Shown here: positions 22,181 to 33,354 of the stretch, in pieces
How positions within the stretch are numbered: the stretch's first letter is position 1
Layout: each line of letters opens with the position of its first letter
DNA from: Adiantum capillus-veneris
Lineage: Eukaryota; Streptophyta; Polypodiopsida; Polypodiales; Pteridaceae
Direction of reading: 5' to 3'
Length of the DNA stretch: 64,000 nucleotides
Assembly: GCA_014529385.2 (NCBI GenBank)
Contig: CM043946.1
Coordinates: 39,075,558 to 39,139,557 of the forward strand
Translations under genes and position numbers: made by a program
Notes under the pieces: generated by a model
What the model saw: only the letters and a program-made list of their open reading frames with translations
The model's database searches: none
What the model was told of the DNA's origin: nothing

Positions 22181-23141
22181 ATGGCTGACAACAACACAGA
22201 TGTGTTCAAGATGTTTGTTGCTGAGGACAGATTGGATGGGAACAATTACCCTATGTGGGCTTACATGATGCAACATGTTCTTGTGTCAAAGGGCTTCTAG
22301 AATATTGTGCTGGGCATTGATGTACGTCCTGGTTCTGAGGATGCAGGCAATGTTGAGGATGTGGCAGATCTTGCTGCAAGGATTCATGTTATTAGAGTTG
22401 TTTTGCCTATGGTAGAACAATCTCGTTGGGATGTAAAGGATGAGCAGGGTCATGCATTGATTGCGTTGTCTGTGAAGTGCACCATTGTTCCTCACATTCA
22501 TTCAACAAAATTTGCAAAACAGGCTTGGGATATTTTGGCTAGAAGTGGCAATGAGGCTAAAATTGCTTTGCTGCGTAAAGAGATGGAATCAAAGATTATG
22601 CATGAGGAAGATGATATGGAAACTTTCCTTGCTAGTGTCAAGGATATCAATGAGAAACTTATTTCTGTAGGTGAAGTCATTTCAGACAGTTCCCTTGTGC
22701 AAACTGTTTTTGATGCCTTAACAGATTCTTACCAGCTAGTACTTGGAGACTTATGACCCAAGGAAATTCTGAAGTTGTCAAGTTTGATGCATTATGCACA
22801 TTTCTGTTGCAAGAGTCACTTTCCAGAAAAACAGGACTAAACAGCGTGCAATTGAACAGTCTTTTATTGATTCTCAAAGAAAGGGTGGTAATAGCAATGC
22901 AACCACTTCTTATGGTTCTGCTACGAGTGGCAAAACTTATGTTCCCAATGCTTTTGTTGGCAACACTTTTTCTGGAAGTTTTGGTGATAAGGGCAAAAAG
23001 AAGATGCGTTGCCATTATTGTAAATCTAATGATCACTTGATCCAACAATGTCCTAAGTTGAAGGCCAAAGAGGCTAAGAAGAACGAGGGTGGTTCCACTA
23101 CAAATGCAGCCATTGTTGAGTCTTCTATGAAAGGAGACTGA
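22181..23141 (+). pseudogene. gag: copia-2 gag
   Basis: Starts ATGGCTGACAACAACAC; residues 14-35 FVAEDRLDGNNYPMWAYMM are the copia gag entry motif. A TAG at 22298 replaces an expected Trp, and two frameshifts lie near 22745-22800. The gag domain (HIHSTKFAKQAWDIL, ALLRKEMESKIM) and the zinc knuckle CHYCKSNDHLIQQC (CX2CX4HX4C, about 23010-23055) are clear. The start is supported by the same ATGGCT surviving in copia-4. Confidence 0.9.
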
Positions 23142-23144
23142 TGT

Positions 23145-23733
23145 TGATGTTGATGCAGAATGGGCTTTTAGTGCAGATTGCACTTACAATCCTGTTGTCC
23201 ATGATGCATGCATGTTCGTTGCTGCAGATTCACATGTGTGGTATTTTGATAGTGGTGCTACAAAGCACATTACCTCGCATCGTGAATTTTTCACCTCTCT
23301 AGAGTCTATCCCTCATGGAAATTCAGTCACTTGTGCCAACAATGCCTCTTATCCGGTTCAGGGAGTTGGAAAGATTGTTCTTACTGCTGCAAATGACAGT
23401 TCTTTCACACTTGTTGATTCACTTTATGTACTTGGGATCAAGAAGAATCTTTTGTCTGTATCTGCACTTGCTAGACTTGGAGTTGTAGTCAAACTTGTGG
23501 ATGACAGATATACAGTTCATGATCTCAGTTTTGGTGATGAATTTGTTGTATCTGGTCTTTTGTGTCGTGGGCTGTATAAGCTCACTTTTTATGACAAGTG
23601 TGGACAAAATTTTGCAAATGCAATTGCAGATTCAAGAGCTACTCCAGATGCAAAACTTTGGCATGCATGTTTTGGTCATCCGAATTTTGCCAGTTCGCTA
23701 CGTTTGCAAAAATCTGATATGGTTGATTCTTAG
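23145..23733 (+). pseudogene. copia-2 protease and GAG-pre-integrase domain
   Basis: VWYFDSGATKHIT carries the aspartic protease active site DSGA, which cuts the polyprotein during particle maturation. It is followed by LLSVSALARLG and the pre-integrase block LWHACFGHPNFASSL. Ends at TAG 23731-23733. This is the best preserved copia protease in the window. Confidence 0.88.
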
Positions 23734-24637
23734 CCGCCTCTTGCGGCACCTGCCAAACATGTTTGTGAAGGCTGTATTTTGGGTAAAATGCAGCGTTCTA
23801 AGTTTCCAAAGGATGGTTCAGTTAGGGCCACATGCAGGTTGTATCTTGTACATAGTGATGTTTGTGGGCCCATGCAAACTCCTTCCTTGGACAATTACCT
23901 GTACTTCGTGACTTTCATTGATGATTAATACAGGCATGCATGGTATTTTTTCTTAAATTGAAGTCCAAAGTTTTTATGTGCTTCAAACAATTTCTAGCTA
24001 TGGCTGAAAATGCCTCGACATGTACTATGGGCACCCTCCGTTCTGATTGAGGGGGGGAGTATATGTCTCATGAATTCAATGCATTTTTGGCTAGTCATGG
24101 GATAAAACACCAATGTTGAGTGCCTTATATGCCTCAATAAAATGGTGTTGTTGAGAGAAAAAAAATGCCACTTACAAAAATGGCACTATGTATGGTCAAA
24201 AGTCAAGCTTTGCCACATTCTTTTTGTCTTGAGGCCATCATGTGTGCCACTTATGTACTTAGCAGGTGTCCGATGAGAGCTTTTCAGTCTATTACTCCAT
24301 ATGAAGCATGGCATGATAGAAAGCCTTCTATTGAGCACATGCGTGTTTTTGGATGTTTGGCATATGCTTTGGTGCCACAAACACAACGCAAAAAATTGGA
24401 TGATAAGGTTGTCAAATGTATTTTTGTTGCTTACAGTGCTGAAAGCAAAGGTTATAGGTTCTATCATCTGTAAACAAAGTGTATTCTGGTTTCATGGGAT
24501 GTAGTGTTTGTGGAAGATTCTATTCAGCCCTTGTCTTCATGTATTAGAGACAGTAATGTAAGCTTACAGGACATTTATGACACTTTGTTGCCTCTTTTCA
24601 GTGGTGGGTAAATTCCAATGAGGCAAATGTACAGCCT
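23734..24637 (+). pseudogene. copia-2 integrase, many stops
   Basis: Zinc-finger end CEGCILGKMQRSKF, then DVCGPMQTPS, FIDD followed by TAA, and a TGA at 24048-24050 within RSD-RGGEY. Later blocks FCLEAIMCATYVLSRCP, PYEAWHDRKPSIEHMRVFG and KCIFVAYSAESKGYRF are readable at 24165-24473. At least five in-frame stops. The 24048 TGA is shared with copia-4. Confidence 0.85.
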
Positions 24638-25785
24638 ATGGGAGTTTCTGAAAATGTTATAGATCAGCCTAATACTGATGCAGATGTACATGATGTACTT
24701 GATGAGGAAAGGGCTGAAAATGAGCCGGCTAGAGGTATGCCAAAATGGCTGGTGCATACATTGCGTGGCAGTAAATTGGATGCACGTTTGTCTAGTCGTA
24801 ATCGTTCAAGCTCTAGCCATGCATCTTATGCATCAGATTGTTATTCTTTGGCTGTGTCTAGCTTACATGATGTTGAGGAACCTTTGTCTTTTGATGAAGC
24901 ACAGAATTCAGAAAATTGGATGGCTGCCATGCAATCAGAATATGATGCACTTATAGAAAATGACACATGGAATTTATGTGATTTGCCTCCTGGCCAAAAG
25001 CCATTGGCACGAATAGGTTTTAGAAGTTGAAATGCAAGCCGGATGGTGAGATCGATTTCCATAAGGCTCGACTTGTTGCAAAGGGTTTTGCACAACAAAA
25101 AGGCATAGATTATGAAGAGACTTTTGCTCCCACTTGTCGTATGACTATTGTGCGTTTTCTATGTGCATTGGCAACTCATTTTCGTTGGGATGTACATCAA
25201 TCAGACATTGTTATTGCTTTCTTGAATGGTGACATATTTGAGAAAGTTTATGTAACGCAGCCTCCCGGTTTTGTCAAGAAAGGACAAGAGGACAAAGTGT
25301 GCAGTTGTAAGAAGGATTTGTATGGGTTCAAGCAATCTCCTCGTGCTTGGTATGAGAAAGCTGACACTCATTTGATGAAACAAGGCTTTCGTAATAGTCC
25401 AAGAGAAAGCACATTGTATGTAAAGCGTGAGGGTGATGTACTTCTCATTGTGGTTCTTTATGTAGATGATTTACTGATCACTAGACCAAATAAGATACAT
25501 ATTGCTGAATTTAAGGCTGATTTGAATGCTACTTTCAAAATGAAAGATTTGGGGCTGTTGCATCATTACTTGGGTATACAATTTAAGCAGTGTGATGGTG
25601 GTATTGCCTTGTGTCAGAAAAGTTACATAGAGACATTGCTATGTAAGTTTGGACTTGAGGATTGCAAACCTATTGCCACTCCCATGGAAACAGGTTTGAA
25701 ATTGAGTCTTCATGATGCGGTGATCCTGCTGATGTCACTCTTTACCAAATTGTTGTTGGATGCCTCATTTATGTATGCAACATGA
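24638..25785 (+). pseudogene. copia-2 reverse transcriptase
   Basis: Frame 24638-25030 covers the linker and NWMAAMQSEYDAL; it stops at an indel near 25020 and resumes at 25027. Motifs: KARLVAKGFAQQKGIDYEETF, QSDIVIAFLNGD, SPRAWYEKADTHLM, LYVDDLLITRPN (active site), LGLLHHYLGIQFKQCDGG. Out of frame after about 25715. Confidence 0.9.
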
Positions 25786-26414
25786 GGCCAAATATTCAGT
25801 TTGCAGTCTCACAGGTCAGCAGATTTATGCATAGCCCAAGGTCTAAGCATTGGTAGGCTGTTAAGAGGATTTTCCACTACCTTAGTGGCACTTTAGATCT
25901 TAGCTTGTTTTATCCCAAGGGCGGATCATTACCACCAGACTGACATACTTTTTCGGACTCAGATTGGGTTGGTTGTTTTGACATGCGAGTGTCCACAAGT
26001 GGCTTTTGTTTCATGCTTGGCAGTTCATGTATAGCATGGTTGAGAAAGAAGCAACCTACTGTGGCCACTTCTAGTTGTGAGGATGAGTACAGGGCAGTCT
26101 TTGCAGCTACGGTTCAGTGTGTATGGCTCAAAAGCCTTATGGCTGATTTGGGTGTTGGATAGGACACTACCAACACCATCTACATCAACAGTCAAAGCGC
26201 ATTGGAAGTTGTGAGGAACCCAGTTTTTCATGCTCGCACAAAGCACATTGAGGTGCATTACCACTATGTCAGGGAGAGTCTCTCAGCACGAGAGATCATC
26301 TTGGCTTATGTGCCAATAGAGGACAACCTTGCAGATCTTTTCACAAAGGCATTGTCTTGTGAGAAGCTTGCAGCTTTCCGCAAAGCTTTGGGCTTACTCC
26401 CCTTTGTGGACTGA
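25786..26414 (+). pseudogene. copia-2 RNase H
   Basis: Several frames. DSDWVGCFD..STSGFCFMLG is readable around 25955-26025, then the last part 26202-26414 ends AYVPIEDNLADLFTKALSCEKL and a TGA after FVD. The C-terminal end matches copia-4 (stop at 55285) and copia-3 (44214). Confidence 0.82.
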
Positions 26415-26479
26415 TCATGTCCTCAGGGCATGGCACTTCCTTTTACTCATGTGCCAGCTCTCGTTTACCGCATCACTCC

Positions 26480-26486
26480 AGGGGGG
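26480..26486 (+). other. copia-2 polypurine tract
   Basis: AGGGGGG followed by ATT and the 3' LTR. The same tract precedes the 3' LTRs of copia-3 (44142-44148, reverse) and copia-4 (55354-55360). Confidence 0.85.
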
Positions 26487-26489
26487 ATT

Positions 26490-26716
26490 TGTTACCATAT
26501 ACATGTGGTAGTCATATGTGTGAGCACACCAGGACTGCCGAGGCATTCTTTCCCTCTTTAGGAGGTTTTTCCCCCCGTGCATTGTATATATGCCCATCAC
26601 TCTAGGGATATCTATCTTTCCATTGCACACTAAGTAATACACTCTCTATTGTGTGCCTTGAGCTTCCTTCGTCTTCTCCAAGCTGTGTGCATTTCTCTGC
26701 AACCCTAATTCCAACA
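26490..26716 (+). repeat. copia-2 3' LTR
   Basis: 227 bp, TGTTACC to CCAACA, immediately followed by the GGTAT duplication. Confidence 0.95.
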
Positions 26717-27000
26717 GGTATGGGGTGATGAGGGGCAAGGGGGTGGGTGGCTGGGGGCGAGTGGGGTAGTGAGAGGCAAGAGGAAGGGAGGGGGTGGGTA
26801 GGGACAAGGAGAGGGATGCAAGGGGTGTGGGTAGGGGCAAGGGAGGGAGGGGAGGGGGTAGTGAGGGGTGAGAGGAAGGGAGGGGGTGGGTAGGGTCAAA
26901 GAGAGGGAGGGTCAGGGCGAGGAGAGAGAGAGAGGTTAGGGTGAAGGGGATGAGGAGTGGATAGGGTTGGGGATGAGGGAAGAGAGGGGGGTAGTAGGGA
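26717..27000. repeat. G-rich low-complexity tract, right part
   Basis: Continuation of 21360-21594: GGGGTGATGAGGGGCAAG-like words with GAGAGAG stretches. It merges into fragment I at about 27005. Confidence 0.85.
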
Positions 27001-27004
27001 GACA

Positions 27005-27859
27005 AAATAGACCTTTGGTGGCACGTCTTGGAATAGAGAGACATCATCAACGGGTGTCTCATCAATATGGAAATCAACATCATTTTTTTGTACTTCTTCT
27101 TCAAGAAGCATGGTGAAGGGTAGTGCACCAGACTTAAAGGATATTTTTGGCTTGGTCAAAGAGGCAGACATAGATTGGGTTGAGGTTGAGGTGTGTGGGA
27201 ACTCTTGTAGATCCTCTACATTAGTTGCTGGCTCAATTGGCTCATTGGGATTTGGTATTGTAGAAAATTTGAAAGAGGGTGTATCCTCAGGTAGAGGTTG
27301 AATAAAGACTCCAAAACAAGGCATAGACTTGGTAGCTTCCAACCACTCCAACACGTCTTCTTTTGACCCATCATGTGGAGTGGGCTGCTCCAGACTCCAT
27401 TGACAAGGAAGTATGTTTCACCACTAGATCTATGCCTCCTTCAAGTCAAATGGGTTTCATTGGGGAGCCAGGAGTGTGTATCCACATTGTATCATTTCCC
27501 CAATCATGCAATGCTTTCATGTGTCGCAACCATGGTCTATCCATGGGCAAAGGAATTCCTCCCTCAACCTGCAAGAGATGAACAACAAGAAAATACAAGC
27601 TAAAGGTGAAGTCTTGTACCTTTAGAGGCACCTTGTCCACTATGCCTAATGGGTAGACTATCCTCTGGTCAACCAACATAACTATGAATGGACCAAGGCG
27701 TGTAGGCTTCAGACCTAGAACCATCATAGTGAACTCATACATCAGGTTGATGTCAGATCTACCATCCACTATCACTCCTGAGAATTGCCACCCTAAGACG
27801 GACTTGATGAGATGAGGGCTTCTATAATCAGTGAGTGGAGCAATAGGTTGGGATATCTT
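27005..27859 (-). mobile_element. Fragment I: gypsy protease region
   Basis: Minus-strand frame 27775-27446 reads SDINLMYEFTMMVLGLKPTR, DQRIVYPLGIVDKVPL, RPWLRHMKALHDWG: the retropepsin region of a plant Ty3/gypsy pol. The catalytic motif is VDGRSD instead of D-[ST]-G. The downstream frame (27354-27015) is an acidic linker with no domain. Element E interrupts it at 27859/27860; no obvious continuation is seen beyond 36939. Confidence 0.75.
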
Positions 27860-28447
27860 TGTTAACCGTCACGGCTCACGGACACCCCATCACCTACGAC
27901 GGACGTGTATTATGTATTTGGTAGAGTCAGGTACCGGGCTTGTCGGACCAATAGGAAAAGGGTAAGAGTGATCGCCGATGAGAGGCGCACTCTAACTGGG
28001 ACATTCAAGGGATTAGTTGGCTAAGCATGGGCGCCCAAGTGTGAATGGGGTGAGCTCATATAAAAGCCAACTAAACCTAAAATTCACTTATTCTCTCATT
28101 TGTGCAATAGAAGAGTGCTCTTGCTCCATCTCCATCTCCATCTCCATCTTCTTCTTCTTCACCTCCTTGTGTGTGTGTGTGTATATGAGAGAGAGAGAGT
28201 GTGTGTGTGATCGAGCATTGCTACGAAGGCACGGCGGCGGCGAAGCGGTTGAGTGCGGCACGACTGCAGCTTCTTCTTCATCACGGCGAGGAATCCACCA
28301 CGAAGGCGAGCGTAGAGCGGTGAGTGACACACCCTTTGCTCTCTTGAGCTTGCTAGTTTAGGCTTGTTGTGTGCTTGGAGCCATTTGTGGCTCGCACACG
28401 GTGTATCGGCAAGTCCCTTGCTTCGACAGTGCGGCAAGGAGCGCACA
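27860..28447 (+). repeat. Element E 5' LTR
   Basis: TGTTAACCGTCACGG to AGCGCACA, 588 bp, very similar to 36309-36938. TATAAAA at 28059-28065 (36508-36514 in the other copy). A GT/GA tract near 28168-28210 is much longer in the 3' LTR and explains most of the length difference. Confidence 0.93.
28059..28065 (+). promoter_or_regulatory. TATA box of the E LTR
   Basis: TATAAAA 200 bases into the LTR, conserved in both LTRs. Confidence 0.65.
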
Positions 28448-28451
28448 TTTT

Positions 28452-28469
28452 TGGCGCCGTTGCCGGGGA
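28452..28469 (+). other. Element E primer binding site (tRNA-Asp type)
   Basis: TGGCGCCGTTGCCGGGGA, the sequence typical of plant gypsy elements primed by tRNA-Asp, four bases after the LTR. Element G has a close variant at 46249. Confidence 0.9.
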
Positions 28470-29250
28470 AATGCCCTACACTAAGCTCGGTTAAGCACTT
28501 TACGCTTTCTTGTGATGCAATTTTAATTGAAGGATTTGTGAAGAAGGAAGGTGTGTGGTTGTGTGGAGAAGATTTTTGTTACACTGTACTGTCTTCTTTG
28601 TTTTCTGTAAAGAAGGAGTTACAATTTTTTTGCAATGTATTGTTAGAATTAAGGTATTAGCTATGGAATGTTAGTTCTGTAAGGTTCAATGTTAGTTCTA
28701 TAAGGTTAGTTTTGTAGATCTGTTAGCTACTGTAGTACTGTGTAAACAGTGTTAGAGTGTGTGTGCCAGTATCTCTATTAGCTATAAGTAGATAAGTTAG
28801 GTGTAGGTTAAGTGTGTGTGTGCGAGCGTGCGCGGCGCGGCCGTGGCGACTTTTTTTTAATAAAAAAAAACTTTAAAAAAAAAAAAAAAAGGATCGGGTT
28901 GGGGATCATTCCCCAAGCTCAAGCCCAAACCCAGACCTTAGTCCTCAATTTTAAAATATAGTTTATACACCTTTTTATATTTAAAAACTATTTTTAGGAT
29001 TTCGAAGACTATAAAGACTATTTTTAGGATTTCGAGGGCTTCACGTAGCCGAATAGGGAGCTGTAAAGCACGGCACCTTCCTTTAGCCAAAACGCTCATC
29101 TTGAGCTATTACACGCCATATTTTGTGGCTCGGTTACAAAAAATAACCAAGAATAACGAAAAACTTGGGTTATAAACACCTTAAAAAAAAAAAAACTAAG
29201 TGAGCGGCCTTCACGGGCACTCACCAACGCGTTTAGAGTGTGGAGGTCAC
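28470..29250 (+). other. Element E leader, noncoding
   Basis: About 780 bases with no ORF of note. Contains poly-A tracts (28860-28890, 29183-29196) and a 24-bp direct duplication (TATTTTTAGGATTTCGA, near 28988 and 29013). The part from 29085 is shared with element D. Confidence 0.65.
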
Positions 29251-31266
29251 ATGTACCTATGCTCTGGACGAGTGTTAGAGCACGAGCATATTGGTAGTGC
29301 CTCCATTTACGCGGGCACCCATTATTCCTCCACCCTAGGTTCTGGACCTTCGGCCGGGACTCAAGGTAGCGCGAACCAAGATCCTCATATCGCGTCTAGT
29401 GATTCTTCCTCTGACTACGAAGTCATGGAGGGGTATCCTACACCAAACTCTAATAGTTCAAGTGAAGACATGCATGCCATGGGCCCACGGCCCGGGTCCA
29501 GCGTGTTTAGCCGCTTAAAAGAGACCCTTAGTAGAGCTACTCGCTCCGAACATGCGGTTAATGAAATAAATGAAGGGAGTGGGGAAGTAAATTCATCATT
29601 CATGCCTAAAATAGACCCTATGCTTCTTGAGAGTGTGCATGTGAATGTTCCATCCACTGCACCTCCTGATCCTTTAGGACTATCTCCCTTTGAGGTTCTA
29701 CTACCCGATGGTAGGAGTCTTGCCGAAGTGCAAGAGATCGAATGCTATATGCAAGCAACAAGGGAGAGGGAAATTGAGAACCTACAAAGGCTAGAACAAA
29801 GTCGAGCCCTGAAAGCAAAGGCTCCTATGACAGCAATCATGCCAACCGAGCAACCAAGTGCTCCCAAGGTAGCATTCACGGAGGGGCAAGCTATGGGGAG
29901 CAATAATGCTTCCACTTCAAGGGAAACCTCCAGCACGCCAGGCCTAGATGGGATATTCCTAAATGAAAATTGGAAGTATGACCTACAAGCAGAAGATTTA
30001 ACTGATCGGTACACAGGACACACCTATCATGTGGGTTGGTTAGATGTTCTACAATCCACATCGGGTGCTACTAGCATAGATGAGCAACAACAGAAAGTAT
30101 GTGATGTCCTCCATAGGATTGTCAAGTTAGAAAGACAGAACACAGGGATCAACATGCCTTCAATAGGCCTAATGAGATTCTTGGATACGGGAAAGGCCAA
30201 CCAACCAACCCTATCACAAATGGAGACTCCCTCAGTGAGCCCCATTGATCCTCCATATATTGTTTCGCCGGGAGCCTCAGTACAATCTGAGCCCACAAGT
30301 GGCAGTTTTACCTTCCCAGATCTAGCTCATCTTTCTCTTAATGACACTACGGATACCATGCATATCCCAGTGGTGAGCATGACAAGAAGTACACCATGGA
30401 GTTCATTTGTTAATACTGCGCCGATGCCTAGTAGCACAGTGCCCCCAACTATACCTACATGTATGTATAAATCATGTGCACCTGTCATACCTCAGCCTCA
30501 TGTAGCTCCTACACCTCCGATTATTCCAAGATCTTACAATCCACAATGGCATTATCCAAGCTCTTATACAAGTGGAGCCATGCCATTTAATAATAACATG
30601 CCATATCAGGCACCCCCTATGCCTAGGGACACGCCTGTAAACTTTGGACCACCGTCTGGTACACCACCATACAAAATATGGGACCCAAGAGCCGCGCGTA
30701 TGCCAAGGCCAAGGCCAACTCCCATCTCACATGTGGTTCCAGGAGCACATACACCCATTATACCTGCTCAAATAGGAGATTTGGCAGCATTTGCTCAAAC
30801 TATCGGTCGCTCTATTGCGGAAAACATGAGTAGTGCACCTGATAGAGAGCCTAGGAGCAAGGCAGTTCAAGTAGCTAAGCTCACACAGAAATTCAGTGGA
30901 GACGGAGATACTAGAAAGCATATGGAAGTCTTTGAACATGTGTGCGATTCCTTGGAAGAGCACAAATAGCTACATAAGTGTAAGGCTTTGAGTTTGACCC
31001 TAAGCGGAAAGGCTTGAGATTGGTATAGAACCTTAAGAGTAGAAGAGAAAACGATCTACTCTACTCTTAGGAGACTGTTCTTGAAAGAGCACATACGAGA
31101 GGGAGTACTTTGGGGTGTAGCCTCTCAGCTCCAGAAAGCCCAACGAGAAGAAGGTGAATCCGTGAGAGACTTCATTAGTCGCCTAAAGAATTTGAATTCT
31201 CGATGCAATCCAAACGAGCGATTCAACAACAACCAATTGCTCGATAGATTCATTAGGGGACTATGA
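29251..31266 (+). pseudogene. gag: Element E gag (N-terminal and capsid part)
   Basis: The ATG at 29251 starts MYLCSGRVLEHE, matching the MNLRSGRVLGNQ start of the gag of G, so it is preferred over the ATG at 29200. Residues to about 570 are Ser/Pro/Thr rich with long proline-rich parts. A gag domain follows (LTQKFSGDGDTRKHMEVFEH, EGESVRDFISRLKNLNSRC, LLDRFIRG). In-frame stops at 30967, 31015 (TGA for expected Trp) and 31264 interrupt it. The protein would form the particle shell. Confidence 0.8.
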
Positions 31267-31326
31267 CATGAAAGTATCTATAATGGCCTAATCATTAGAG
31301 GTATCACTACTTGGGAAGCAGTCACC

Positions 31327-31722
31327 ATGAATGCAATCCAATTGGAGGATAATTTAATGATTGCAGGAGAAAGAGTGTCCGCCGAGCCGAAGTCTAGTAG
31401 CTCGCAAGCGTCAGGGCATGAGCCAATGAAGATAAAGCCAATCGTGAAAGAGCAAACGATATCTGAGATGACTTTGGCAGATCTCACCAAGGCCATCCAA
31501 GAAAGCCTTAGGGGTAATCGTGCTCCACAAAACACTCATATGTATCCAAGAAGGGAGCAACAATGGTGCTCAATTTGCTTGGGCCCACATACTACGAGTG
31601 AATGCCCTACTTTCAGAGTAAAGTTTAACGGGACTTGTAACGCGTGTGGTAGGTATGGCCATCAAGCGAAGGATTGCCTAATGCTTAAACGCATCATGGA
31701 AAATAGACCACCTATAGCATAG
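31327..31722 (+). pseudogene. Element E gag, zinc knuckles 1 and 2
   Basis: Continuation of gag in the same coding sense. CSICLGPHTTSEC (CX2CX3HX4C, one residue short of the canonical form) and CNACGRYGHQAKDC (canonical CX2CX4HX4C) are nucleic-acid-binding knuckles. Ends at TAG 31720, where Gln (CAG) is likely ancestral. Confidence 0.8.
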
Positions 31723-31746
31723 GCAGACTCACCTCGAGTTCCTGCA

Positions 31747-33354
31747 TTGATGCCTACCCCACCCATGGAGCAACAGTTGCCATTACAGCACATGGTCCCT
31801 AGAACCCAAAATGTGGTCCAAAACACACCGTTGCCACCTCCAGTGCTAGGACCGCAACCCCCTCATCCAAGAGTTACACCTATGAACCAAATAGGTTGCG
31901 AGTCATCTAGTACTTATGTAGATTGCGAAGAGGAAATAGACTCTAGTATCACCTATGGAGACGACATGCTTGAGGAGTGTCCCATGTACTATATGGAAGA
32001 CCATTGGGGACAAATCAAACCGGTATATCAAGCTACTGCACTAGCAGCAAGAGGCCAAAACATTATTAGTTTTGCCAGGAGACCACCTCTTCAGTGCTAC
32101 GAATGTGGTGGACCACATCGAGTAGCTGAGTGCCCCATTAGAATGCAAAAGAATGATGCACTAATGCAAACAAGTCAAGGGAGTGCATTGGCAATGCCAA
32201 TACTCACTTGTAATCGTTGTGGCATAGATCATTTGATTGCACAGTGTCCTAACAATCCAAATGCGCCGAAAATCACACCATTGAACTTAATAGATATTGT
32301 TGATGGGACACCACCAACTATAAACATAGCACCAGTGAATGCACTCACACGGTCGATGCTCCAAAAGAAAAATTACATCCTCAAAGAGAGAGATGCTGCA
32401 TCCATTGGCCGAGCGAGAAAGAAGAAAACACGAAGAAAGAAATCCCTTAATGCTTCTAGCTCAAAACCTAGTTCAAAGACTAACATAGGGACAGGAGAGG
32501 ATCCCATGTATATGAATGACCCTGAGGATGACTCAGATTCAATAGAGACCACGGAGACCAAAACTGTTACTACAAAGGAAAAATCCAGTGAGGAGGATCA
32601 CGAGGGGGAATTACGACGAACACCAAAAGAGTATTCAAAGTTAAACCACCCAATTGCGAACTCCCAAGATAAGCCACGAGAGACAAAAAATGAGGATTGC
32701 AAGAGAAAGATTGGAACCTATCCAAACCCAAAAATGGAAATTGAACGAGTCCAACAACTGAGGGGTTTGGTGGAAGAAACTCAACGAAAATTAGAACCTG
32801 AACCCAAACATATCCAGATGTCGGACACAGTGTTTCCCACACAAGTTCAACCTCACAAGAACTATAGGCCGTTAGCTATACCCAGTATCATTCGGGAAGA
32901 GAGTGAGGGTAGGACATCTGAAAGTGGACACAAACCTTTCCTACTAGAGAGAATGTTCAATGAGGGAATGCCCGACCCCCTTGAGGAAGTGGAGATTCCA
33001 TCTTCACCATTCTCTTGTCAGGGTCCTACGTCCCACAAGATGCCATTAAATGTTGCCAAATTGATGGATTTCATGTCTTCAGAAGTTAGAACCACCATCA
33101 TGTCCAAACTATATAAAGACCCCGAGATAGTCTCAGCTCTTCGAGCCTTCCTCAATGGAGAATTACAGGCCGGATTACCACAGTTTGCACATATGAACAA
33201 ACCTGACTCGGTAATGAATGATGAGGAACATTTAGCACCACCATCTGACCTAGCGGGACATGAATCTGTAATTGAAATACCGTTAACAAGTTGGGGCAAT
33301 ACTTTGAAGGTGATGAATCTAATGCTACTCTACCAATCACTACTAAAGGATTAA
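31747..33354 (+). CDS. Element E ORF with zinc knuckles 3 and 4 (535 aa)
   Basis: Open for 535 codons and in frame with the preceding gag segment (only a TAG between). CYECGGPHRVAEC (about residues 117-129) and CNRCGIDHLIAQC (about 157-169) both have CX2CX3HX4C spacing. Then a basic patch RARKKKTRRKKS (about residues 220-231), an acidic Ser/Glu/Asp stretch, and near 440-480 a segment like the one before the protease of G. The frame is lost just before the retropepsin domain, one base out near 33285. Confidence 0.7.
   Translation: MMPTPPMEQQLPLQHMVPRTQNVVQNTPLPPPVLGPQPPHPRVTPMNQIGCESSSTYVDCEEEIDSSITYGDDMLEECPMYYMEDHWGQIKPVYQATALAARGQNIISFARRPPLQCYECGGPHRVAECPIRMQKNDALMQTSQGSALAMPILTCNRCGIDHLIAQCPNNPNAPKITPLNLIDIVDGTPPTINIAPVNALTRSMLQKKNYILKERDAASIGRARKKKTRRKKSLNASSSKPSSKTNIGTGEDPMYMNDPEDDSDSIETTETKTVTTKEKSSEEDHEGELRRTPKEYSKLNHPIANSQDKPRETKNEDCKRKIGTYPNPKMEIERVQQLRGLVEETQRKLEPEPKHIQMSDTVFPTQVQPHKNYRPLAIPSIIREESEGRTSESGHKPFLLERMFNEGMPDPLEEVEIPSSPFSCQGPTSHKMPLNVAKLMDFMSSEVRTTIMSKLYKDPEIVSALRAFLNGELQAGLPQFAHMNKPDSVMNDEEHLAPPSDLAGHESVIEIPLTSWGNTLKVMNLMLLYQSLLKD

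Larger units (their letters stand above)
21590..26721 (+). mobile_element. copia-2: complete Ty1/copia element with target duplication
   Basis: 5' LTR 21595-21820, primer binding site, gag-PR-INT-RT-RH on the plus strand, polypurine tract, 3' LTR 26490-26716. GGTAT flanks both sides (21590-21594 and 26717-26721), a perfect 5-bp target duplication. The LTRs differ at roughly one base in ten by eye, so the insertion is not young. The order INT before RT defines Ty1/copia. Every domain has at least one stop or frameshift. Confidence 0.96.

Noticed and set aside
26646-27128. Pro/Leu-rich minus-strand frame resembling a cell-wall protein
   Set aside because: It is a by-product of the G-rich tract, without a signal peptide or regular extensin-type repeats.
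28452-28469. Possible tRNA fragment
   Set aside because: Matches only the tRNA 3' end directly after an LTR, so it is a primer binding site, not a tRNA gene.
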